Part shown: positions 13,579-22,851 of the stretch, piece after piece | Layout: the number at the start of each line of letters is the position of its first letter | Numbering within the stretch: the first letter of the stretch is position 1 | Assembly: GCA_930367205.1 (NCBI GenBank) | Contig: OV884012.1 | Location: forward strand, 52,907,239 to 52,971,238 | Direction of reading: 5' to 3' | Source: Acanthosoma haemorrhoidale | Lineage: Eukaryota; Arthropoda; Insecta; Hemiptera; Acanthosomatidae | DNA length: 64,000 nucleotides | The notes under the pieces: generated by a model | Told to the model about the DNA's origin: nothing | Database searches by the model: none | The model's input: the letters and a program-made list of their open reading frames with translations, nothing else | Position numbers and translations under genes: made by a program

Positions 13579-13812
13579 TTAATATTGCTGAATTTTGTAT
13601 AATTCTGTTTGGCAGTTCCCCAATACGTTGGTTGCTGAGCCCGGCGCAGTATTTTCTTGGACAGCTCTGTTTACCGGATAAATTCCGACATGTCCTCCAT
13701 GATTAAAGAAGGAAACGATAATAGGGAAAATCTCATAGCTCTCCAATCTGTAAAGTTGCCTTAATTCGTCTGCCAAATCCGGGTATTTTCTCTTCTTTTC
13801 AGTTAGTACCTC
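13579..13812 (-). pseudogene. Probable LINE ORF C-terminal fragment
   Basis: Reading upstream through the first Met, the minus strand gives EKKRKYPDLADELRQLYRLE followed by EIFPIIVSFFNHGG and a stop. The pattern 'EK..KYPDLxxEL...Y....xIxPIIVS...G' matches the C-terminal tail of many animal non-LTR retrotransposon polymerases, in which a K-Y-x-D-L block precedes a V/I-P-I/V-V/I strand and a Gly. No RT core is found upstream, so this is a truncated scrap. It lies in the opposite orientation to the LINE 3' end at 13895-14149 and is therefore a separate insertion. Confidence 0.5.
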
Positions 13813-13894
13813 TTGCCAATTACCCTTTAAAGGCTCTCCTAGTTACCTTAAGCAATTAAATATTATTAAATGGCATTAAAATAACAATTTTTTT

Positions 13895-14149
13895 CCGCTT
13901 TAGTTTTAGGTTCTAGGTATAGTTTTTAGTTTGTAAGTTTTTTCTCCCATTTTTAAACTGAAGGTGAGCCCCATCACCTAGATTTGTTTTCAAGTTATCA
14001 TATTTTTAACCACAATCTGTATTGTTGAGTAACACGAACTCCTTCAAATGCATCTGCGCATAGCAGAATGAGGAGAAATTTGCAAAGTATCTTCATATAT
14101 ATTTTCATTGTATAACTTCAAGGGGTTTAGAAAAAAAACAAAAAAAAAA
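13895..14149 (+). mobile_element. 5'-truncated LINE A-related 3' UTR with poly(A)
   Basis: This is a diverged copy of the LINE A 3' UTR. It begins with TTAGGTTCTAGGTA, carries the hairpin AGGTGA-GCCCCA-TCACCT (13962-13979), keeps words such as AAATGCAT and GAGGAGAAAT, and ends in an A-rich tail (14131-14149). It has no coding sequence. The match to LINE A is clear but many bases differ, so it belongs to an older insertion or a sister subfamily. Confidence 0.75.
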
Positions 14150-17100
14150 CAATTTTTTTCAAGTATGTTAGTAATATTCGAATTTGACCTTCTGTCATAA
14201 GCAACAATCCTAATCTCAATCTATCATTCACATATTAAGTATATAAAGACACATTATTGTTTACTTATTTAGGAGGGAGGTAACTATAGTTCATGTTGCT
14301 TACGGTGGCCGATTACTATTAATTCGCTACATTAATATGTAAAAGTTGTTCATTAAAGAAATTCAGTGAGGGCCCAATTCATAAAGTGATGGACGAGACG
14401 CTATCTTGAAACCTCTCTGTGAGGTTTGACCGGCAAGATATGGCTCCATTATAGCCATCATACTATTACCATATATATATCATACTAGTACGTAGTATCT
14501 GATCGACTGCATGCAATTATATCATCCATAAGGACTAATCTCTGCCCGCGCTCACCTACGTGTTCGTGGCCTCTCCAATTGTCAAGGACTTCGTGGAATC
14601 ATTGGATCAGCATCTGTTTACATGGTGGAACTCATTTTCTATAATTATAACTTTGCTACGCAAGACTTTAAAAAAAAAACTTTATTTGGTATAAAACACA
14701 ATATGTACGATTAGATATGGTTACAACTGAGGGCGTACTAGCCACTTGAGTGCCTGAAGGGAATCAACACTCTGGCTTATGCCTAGAGGTATTTATGTGT
14801 ATATGAAAATGATGTTATGATAACAGTACATATATTACTGAAAGGTCGTGGGAGACAGATATGCAGAAGGAGGGAAAGGAAAATAAATTATAGAGCTGGT
14901 TATAAGTTAAAAGATACGGTTCTTTGGATGTTATTGATAAACATACCATTTAATGGTAAGATTATATATGTTACATAACTTATGAAAAAGCAATGTAGAC
15001 TAGCTGTGATAAGTTTTGTTCTCATCTAAAAAGCTCACCTAAGAGTCATATCAAATCAAATCAATATCAAAATGACTGCATCAGCATACTCTTGGTTTGA
15101 GGTTGGCCGGCTAGTTACAAATTTGTAGTTGGTAACATTGTTAATACTTTTTTTTTTAAATAAGTCTAAGATTATCTAATGATTTTTTTTTAAAATGAAT
15201 TTTATTTATTATGTTTTTTTTAATTATATGAGATATAACGTGAAATAAACAAAGAAATATGAGGCTCATAATACAGACTTCAATTACCACGTATTAGATG
15301 ATTTTCATAAGTATTAATTAAATGATTCTGAACTAACAAATTCTGTGTATTAGCGTAATGAAAGTATTACATTTGTGAAAAAAATCAACACATTTTAAGT
15401 ACCTAAACTTTTAAAAAACCTCCTTTATCACTCCTCACTGTCTTTCTCTACACGCTTAATCCAGTGTGAAGTATATTTTTAAATGATTAGATAAAAATAT
15501 TTACTATTTTCATGGCCACTTATTTTGTTCATAAAATAAGATTAGCGTTTATTTCAAGCTTATATAATAACTGTGGCGGTTTACGAAAATACTATGCTGC
15601 GAAAATCAAATACAATTATTAATTTTTCTTTGAAATTAAGCCAAAGCTTGCGTGTTTTGAAGCAAACTAGCAATTACTAGTACATGAAGTAAACTGTAAG
15701 TTCCAGATTTCCAATGTGTAACACTGAAGCTGAGATTCAACTTCCCCTGAGCGAAAAAAATCTTCCCCTGCTGATTTTGTTTATAGTAGTGCCTATTGAT
15801 GTTCCTTTGCTTTTGTAAGGACGATTTGTAGAAACTGATTCAGACATTTAATCGTTCCAGCGAACCAAGTTTTAATCAGAGCCACTTTGAATCAGAGGGA
15901 GTGGAGCTGTGGTACCGTTATGTAAATGGGACAGATTAACCCCTTTAACAGTCTTTGTCAAAATGGCGAACCGGTGGAAATGTTAATTATCAAGAATTAC
16001 CTATTAAAAGTTGGGCAATTAGTCAGTCCACCTCTCCCTGGCCCCCCTAACTACCCTCCAGTGCTCAAAGAGCAATTTCCACTTTTTACACTCGGCCTGA
16101 GGGCAGCCCCATTGCCAGCAAGAACTTTGACCGAATACCTTTGGGCCCGGTGTGCTTCCTGTCACATCCAAATCTCAAAAGACCATTCATTTGAAAAGTT
16201 ATGCTTGGCTACCTAGCTGGTTAATCCAAGAATTAGTTGCCTCACCATTTTTGCACTAATTGATTAAAAAGATTTTTTGTTACAGTGGCAAAATTTGTTT
16301 TTATCTATCACAAGATAAATTGTATTTTCCGGAATGTATATAGAAACGCTCTTAAGCACTTAGAAATTGAAGGAAAACTATCCAGTCAAGGCCCTGAGTC
16401 TTCACATCAAACAAATCTAATAATTATAAAACAACAACTTGAAATCACAAAAACAAATCATAAATATCCAAAATATTCACATAAAAATGCCGGCTTGAAA
16501 TATATTAATTTTTTTTTAATTCGAAAAAATTGATTATAGCAATTATAAATTGAATTGCGTTTTAGGAAATTTATACTAATGAAAATAAGGATGTAGAAAG
16601 TGGTGGTACAATATTGAAATATGTTGAAGTACAAACGATTAAAACTAACTATAAATTATTATAAACATATAAAAATATACGCTATTATTCGTTAAATCGT
16701 TGAAATATTAACGTACGAACCTATTAAACCACGGAGTTATTTTTACTTTACTGTATTTAATGTGCCTTTAATCAATACAAATAAAAAAATCAATACTACT
16801 TATTAATATAAAACTGTTTAATTCCAAACAAAATAACCCTGAAAATGTACAATGTACAATTTCCAAAATATGAAAGATATAGTCAAAACATGAGAAAGAT
16901 AATGGAAAGACTACTGTAAAGCATGGTGATGGATATGCACTGATAATATGGGGAGGCTTTCTGATTAAAATGGAGATCTAGCTACCTACAGTGGTGGAAA
17001 CTTTCAAACTGGTATACAGTTTCTAATATTTGAGTCGATACTATTAATCTGGCTCTTTCCAGGGAGATTGGGGGGACCCCCTCACAAATGACATAGCTCA

Positions 17101-19336
17101 GAGCAAACAAGTTCATTCTAGTAATGTGTTCTAAATAATCTTTAGCAAACAGAAAAAATTGTTCATGGGAATTCCTATATCAATTGCATGAACATCAAAA
17201 CATGCAGAATAATGATGTCGTTTCTGATACTTTTGAGTATGCTAACAAGCTATTAAGTTTCTAAATACAAAATAAAATCATAATATTGTCAAAGCTGTGG
17301 GATTTAGCTAGTAGATACAACAGCTTGTTCGAATTATCTGATTGCAAGTTTTCAAAACATCGAACAGCCTTGTCAGTTTCGTGAGTTTTTTTCTCTTCAG
17401 ATTACTTCTCTCGGATTACCGTCAGTCTGTCTACCTCAGAAGATTACTTAAGGAACAATATTTTTTTTGTAATTTGTAGGATTTGTCTTTTAATTGGCAG
17501 CTTTCAGGATAGGATAAAAATGCTTTAGATATAACACTATCTAAGTTTTTGAAAAAAATTGTTATGCAATGACAGCTATAATTTTTTTATTGCTAAGCCT
17601 ACCTTCTATACATAACGTATAAAGTATACAATTTATTGCTAATAACGAATATTTCAATAATCAAATGATGAACCTTTCATTTGTGACATGTTTTAAGAAC
17701 TGCAAACGTGATATTACATTTGTAAATGAATCATTATTTCAGCTTAAATTTTCATCACTATTACAAGACTGTTCGCTAAAGTATGAATTACATATGAATT
17801 AATAATTTCATTAGGCAGGAACCGTGTGTCAGTCAAAATTACAACAAGTCATTAATTATAACATAAGTTTTACTCTATGGAGCTGCACGTTGGCCTCGAT
17901 TTTACCAGCGTGAATAATTAATTAATTAAATAATTCCTAAACATGTGCATGGTATATACATTTTTAATAAATACCTAATGATACATGAAAATAAATACCA
18001 AATGAAGGAAATAAATTTTCAGAATACCTTAAAAGTGAAAACGAACCAAGGTGTGGTGTCATAAAAAATTAGAAACTACACTACAAGAAAATTTAGCCAC
18101 GTCAAATTAACAATACGCAATTTATTTTACACATTAATGTTGAATTTTGCTTTCATGATGATTCTGATGAAAACTTTTCTTGCTGAATGAGCATTGACGA
18201 TCATTAAATTTTGCCCATAAGGTAATACTATTTCATGTATTCATCCCCCGTTGATTACAATTCAATGGATATCATACTGACAAGGTAAAGTTTATTTTAA
18301 CTGCAGACTATTCCACGTTCTAAAGAACAGGTAAACTTCAATTCTGAGATGAAATATTAATTTAACAAGAAAGTTAACTGAGCGGTGGATCTTGCCTTCT
18401 TGTTAACGTGTGGTATACTATTAATTTTCAATTCAATCAATTTCAAAAACATCTTTATTTGATTTTTTATAATTATACTGTAATTAATTAATAATAAGAA
18501 GAAGTGTTTTCTGCTGTGGGGAGTTGCAAATACACAATATAATCGTGCACAGTTGAAGTGAAATGGTTACGAATGAAAAAATTGTGTGATGTGAACAATG
18601 TAAGTAAATGCAGATTGAAAGGAAAGGAATATTAAGCAAGGAACTTAGTGGAAACTATGGTCAATCCTATGTAGTTCTTTTAGTTTTCTTTTTAATTCCA
18701 TGAAGTGGGTCTTGGATGTCGTTATAGAACGTTAAATGTTTGGCCATTCAATTACCATAAAACTAACATACTACCTCTTCTTGTCTTCCACCCTCAGATG
18801 AAAATTTTTTTTAAATTCTTTATTTTACCTTTTTTAAAAGTTACATTATATTTACGAACTAGTTGCCAGACGTCAGAGCGACTCTAAACCAAAAATAAGG
18901 ATTTAACTAATAATAATAAAATAAAAATATCCTTATTTTACATGTAGGAAAATAACAAAATATACAACCTACAACTGATCCATTTTTAGAGGTTGATTTA
19001 AGGAATTTGAATGGCTTCTTTCAAATAATATCAAATAAAGCACATTTACCTTGTATTTTGTGACGTTTAGCTAATTATTGGAGAACGAGAAAAATATTGA
19101 CTAGTTTCCTGAATTCCAATTTCTAATTGCAATAAATTATAAGAAATAATTATTAACAATATAATACTTATCCTATATTCTCTGAGATGTCCTAAAGAGC
19201 TACGTTGTGGAAGCTATTACTAAAACTGAGGAATCACCAAAAAGCAGAAGTTTCTGGCATTAATTATATTTTGATCTACAGCACACGATCAATAATAGAC
19301 ATATAACTGTAATAAAAATTATACAAAAGAAACATT
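14150..19336. other. AT-rich intergenic DNA, no gene recognised
   Basis: The longest open frames (15926-16216, 96 codons, proline-rich; 16285-16533, 82 codons) have no recognisable domain, and no splice-linked partner could be seen. No tRNA or element termini are evident. Confidence 0.45.
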
Positions 19337-19547
19337 GTCACTGTTGTGGCCACCTCTTAATTACAAATAATTATAAGTCACCCTCTTCTCGATCAGATCA
19401 TATCTATCACTGTTTCCATATGTTTAATAAAGCTTATGACGTCAGTCGGAGTGGGGGGGAAGATGATGGGAAGAACAGCCGCTGGTGGGGATTACTCCCC
19501 ACCATGACTAGCCGCCTATATAAGAAACGCCCCATAGGGTGAAAAGC

Positions 19548-19762
19548 GTGTCGGTGACAAATAGAAGGTGAGCCTCATCACCTAGTGTTGTATAAGAACA
19601 ATGAACTATTAACGACAATAAAAATTTATTATATTTAGGCACTCCGCCAAATGCATGTAAATGCAGTAAGAGGAGAAATATGTAATCCAAATATTTTGTT
19701 ATTTTTCTTTTGTACATTGTATTGTTTTGTTGAGGTTTTGAAATAAAAAAAAAAAAAAAAAA
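19548..19762 (+). mobile_element. 5'-truncated LINE A copy (3' UTR only), nested in solo LTR
   Basis: From GTGTCGGTGACAAATAG to the poly(A) tail (19745-19762), this is essentially identical to the 3' UTR of the full LINE A on the other strand (22542-22760). It is therefore a very recent insertion. It is flanked by GTGAAAAGC at 19539-19547 and 19763-19771, a target-site duplication, and sits just downstream of the LTR TATA box. It carries the shared hairpin at 19566-19583. Confidence 0.92.
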
Positions 19763-19773
19763 GTGAAAAGCAC

Positions 19774-20044
19774 TCTACTAACGCTCCAGCAATTCCAGAA
19801 CAGAGTTCTCCGCACGTCCCTCAAACACACCCCGTTCGACCGAATGAAGGCTGCAGATATCCACAAGAAATTTGAAGTGCTCACTATTCAAGACTTCATC
19901 AAGAGAAGGCACATCAAATTTTTTGACTCACTCCGTCACAGCCACAACCCACTGTTCTCCGACCTTCAGCCACCACCAATGCCCGTCAGATGGAAGCACT
20001 GCTGGACCGCCGAAGCCTGGAGAATGAAGGACATCATCGACTGA
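19774..20044 (+). pseudogene. C-terminal part of LINE ORF2
   Basis: About 90 codons remain open and end at a TGA (20042-20044). They include LQQFQNRVLR, a DIHKKFEV block and KRRHIKFFDSLRHS, the C-terminal region after the RT thumb that is typical of jockey-clade LINEs and aligns with LINE A (LQQFQNGILM ... QRRHIKFFDSL). The endonuclease and RT catalytic motifs are lost by 5' truncation. The first codons of the open frame derive from the target site, so there is no native start. Confidence 0.85.
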
Positions 20045-20397
20045 CTGACCTACACCTTGCCGAGAGATGGAGGCCCATCTCCCGGCCGACTCAACCGACT
20101 CAACACTACCCCGTCTACCTGTGTAAGCAGGGTTGACCTTCCGGCCGATCAGGCCGACTCATTTTAAGGCCCCTGGCGGGGCGGCCGGCCAGGCTTCGCC
20201 TGGCCCTCAACAATCCATCGCCTAGGCTCATTCCTTGGTAGACTCTCACTACCTTCCTGACTCCTTCCGCCTTTCTAGGCATTCCACACCCTATATCCTT
20301 CTCATACATCCTTTAAGTAGGGGTCTCCCCTTAGAGAAAGGCACTCCCAGCCAAAAATAATTTTTCCACATTCCTATTTTTAAGTTTGAGAGCTCTG

Positions 20398-20429
<32 letters not shown>
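19774..20429 (+). mobile_element. 5'-truncated jockey-type LINE (second family), nested at the same site
   Basis: It starts inside ORF2, has a GC-rich 3' UTR (20045-20397) and ends in 32 A residues (20398-20429). It is flanked by GTGAAAAGCAC at 19763-19773 and 20430-20440. The left copy is also the right duplication of the preceding LINE A insertion, so two different LINEs used one target. Its coding part and its 3' end (GAGAGCT near the poly(A)) resemble the LINE fragment at 48114-48997, which marks a family distinct from LINE A. Confidence 0.9.
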
Positions 20430-20431
<2 letters not shown>

Positions 20432-20465
20432 GAAAAGCACAAAGAAACAAACCGGCACCTTGAAC

Positions 20466-20469
<4 letters not shown>

Positions 20470-20500
<31 letters not shown>
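20470..20500 (+). repeat. (TC)n microsatellite
   Basis: About 15 TC units lie inside the solo LTR, just after the second LINE target duplication. The open frames over it are repeat artefacts. Confidence 0.9.
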
Positions 20501-20502
<2 letters not shown>

Positions 20503-21105
20503 CTGGCGCTTGCTGCTCTACTCAAAACCATGGTCTTCTCATTCAACTACCTCTGCATCTCTCTATCCTGACCTCACTATGTTTTAGTCCGGCGTTGGCA
20601 TACCCCACACACCCCACACCTTCCTAGTGGGAATCTCTGCCTTCGTCTCACTAAAACTAGCACCTCCTTGGGAGAGACCTCTCCATCGCGGACGACGGTT
20701 GCCGTGGCCCTACAAACTTACCAGTAGCGTCTCCCACGGCAATCCAGTCTGCTTCTCTCCGGTTCACACTCGCCTTTGGGATCCTAACGGTTTCCGCCTA
20801 CCCTTAGACACCGAGTGTGAATTCGTGGTCATTTCAAGACCACATAAACTACCTATAAACCTACCCTGTACCTCTTCTCCTGAACATAGTGCTTTGTCGG
20901 GCACACACCTTCTAAAGATCTTATGGAATCAGATCAAAGCGAACTAGGCTGCCCACCGACTAGGCCGGCAGCCAGGGTGAATCTGGTGAATATCTCTTTC
21001 TTGGCGCTCACCGGGCGGTGGCTAAGAGGTTGTGGTGACCCTAGCCCGCGGTGGTCGTCTCCTCCCCACTTTGGGGATACTCAGTTATCTGAGCCCGACA
21101 GTCAC

Positions 21106-22357
21106 CTTAATGAGGATATAGTTCGAGGAGAAGGCTCAGAGGTTCAACCAAGTTGAACAGAGACGAGCCAGCAAACGGACTGTACGCAGAGCTCGTTATG
21201 GAATCCATGGATCCATCAACGATCACTAAACAACTATAATTCTTAGACTCCCTTCTAAGTCGCAATGTGGCTTAGTCATCTATACTTTACTTTGTGATGG
21301 ATCTGCAGTGACAAACAAACCACAGAACCGACTTCGGATTCAATCAATAACCATTATAGTCTGGGTAATATTTCTGGGTATCATTCGGATCGTCACAACT
21401 CCACATAGAATACTCAACTCCAAAGGGTTAATGATGCACCTAACTTTCGATTTCCCTAAGGCCTCTCATGACATAGGCAATTATAATAGCCTTTACAAAT
21501 CCTATAACCCTCCGTATAGGCATGAAAGCCATCTGCCACAAGGTTTCACGTTCAATAAATATTTATGGGAGTTAGTTCGAATCGGACCGGGGCTGCTGAG
21601 GTCCCAGGGGGCCCTGGCCCTAGGCACTAGGCTGACGTCACTGCTCTTCCCCCATTCTTGCATCTTGAGCATGTTAATTTAAAACTTCAACGTTATCTTT
21701 CTCAGTTCTAATAAATTGTGCTGGCTATATACTTCTATAATTTTGTTCATTTATTGAGTGTTGGGTTACAGATGATTAAGGGTACTTAATAGATACTAAA
21801 TAGATCGGAGAATCACTTTTAAACATATAACAAACCTTTATCACATATGGTTATGCAGAGAACTTCTCTATGTACAGCCTTTCTTAATTATCCCCCTGCC
21901 TTAGGTGTAGAAGGTCCCAAGTAGGCACATTACTTTTTTGAGCTAATGAAAATAAGCGAAGGCTACATAGTGCATTGTCAAAATTTACAAGTCGGTCGCT
22001 TTTCAAAGAAAAGCCAAGATTTCACTAATTTATTTAAAAAAAAAAGTTTTTTTTACTTATATCTGTTGACATAATTAATTTAAAATACCCTGCATTCTTT
22101 TTGGATAGTGTCATAAATGTTTTCAAAAGTTAAAATTAATCGTTGTATTTAACTGCTCTAAATTATATCTACATTTATTGCATATTATAATTTATGTAAT
22201 TTAATATTTCTTTAATTATGTACTTTGATAAGGTAATAATTTTTTCATTCATTAAAAACTATACGATTTTTATTAAATGGCATATAGTTAGTGCCCCATA
22301 CAGCTTACGATAAATTGGCCGATTGCCAATAAAAATGAGGTCTAATTAAAACTTTAC
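21106..22357. other. Intergenic DNA with unassigned 124-codon open frame
   Basis: An open frame at 21308-21682 (plus) has no motif that I recognise. The composition of 21106-21680 is closer to the preceding LTR than to the AT-rich DNA after it, so it may be retrotransposon-derived sequence that was there before the LTR. Confidence 0.35.
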
Positions 22358-22429
22358 GGGCCGCTCCGGGATTTGAACCCGGGACCTCCTGCACCCAAAG
22401 CAGGAATCATACCCCTAGACCAAGCGGCC
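22358..22429 (-). tRNA. tRNA-Pro: tRNA-Pro (UGG), intact, minus strand
   Basis: The reverse complement is base-for-base identical to the tRNA at 60-131, with the same stems, the TGG anticodon, A and B boxes and discriminator C. A TTTT run follows within about 10 bases downstream (plus-strand AAAA at 22347-22351). The 3' end of LINE A lies 113 bp upstream of its 5' end. Confidence 0.97.
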
Positions 22430-22727
22430 AACTATAATATGAGCTCAAATAATAATTACTTAATTGTTAATCTAGCATTTATGTGCACATACATAAGTAT
22501 GTATGTAAGTAAGTATGTTATTTAGCCATGATGTCAGTATGTTTTTTTTTTTTTTTTTTTTTTTTTATTTCAAAACCTCAACAAAACAATACAATGTACA
22601 AAAGAAAAATAACAAAATATTTGGATTACATATTTCTCCTCTTACTGCATTTACATGCATTTGGCGGAGTGCCTAAATATAATAAATTTTTATTGTCGTT
22701 AATAGTTCATTGTTCTTATACAACACT

Positions 22728-22745
22728 AGGTGATGAGGCTCACCT
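22728..22745 (-). promoter_or_regulatory. Conserved 3'-UTR hairpin of LINE A
   Basis: In element sense the sequence is AGGTGA-GCCTCA-TCACCT: a perfect 6-bp stem with a 6-nt loop, about 160 nt before the poly(A). The same hairpin, with loop variants, is in the LINE tails at 13962, 19566, 30649 and 33590, always in sense orientation. A role in template recognition by the LINE reverse transcriptase is an inference. Confidence 0.6.
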
Positions 22746-22851
22746 TCTATTTGTCACCGACACCAACGCTAAACACTAGGAATAAAAACAAAACAAACTA
22801 AACAAAACAAAACTAAACAAAACAAACTAAATCTCTACCTAGAACCTAGGA

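Larger units (their letters stand above)
19337..21105 (+). mobile_element. Solo LTR with 5-bp TSD (GTCAC), split by two LINE insertions
   Basis: The LTR starts TGTTGTGGCC at 19342 and ends GCCCGACA at 21100. The 5-bp word GTCAC stands on both sides (19337-19341 and 21101-21105). TG...CA ends and a 5-bp duplication are the marks of an LTR retrotransposon. Removing the two nested LINEs and one copy of each duplication leaves about 870 bp. A TATATAAG box lies at 19517-19524. The stretch 20866-20945 (CCTGTACCTCTTCTC...GAACATAGTG...GTCGGGCACA...TGGA-TCAGAT) is clearly related to the solo LTRs at 42492 and 56491, so the three belong to one superfamily. No internal retroviral region remains, so it probably arose by LTR-LTR recombination. 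Confidence 0.88.

Noticed and set aside
15926..16216. 96-codon proline-rich frame considered as a small gene
   Set aside because: No signal peptide, domain or promoter could be supported.
20291..20627. Several overlapping open frames near the (TC)n tract
   Set aside because: They read through poly(A) and (TC)n sequence and the GC-rich LINE 3' UTR. No motif supports a gene.
20950..21110. GC-rich block considered as ribosomal RNA
   Set aside because: No conserved rRNA core words were found. It is part of the LTR, as shown by the GTCAC duplication just after it.
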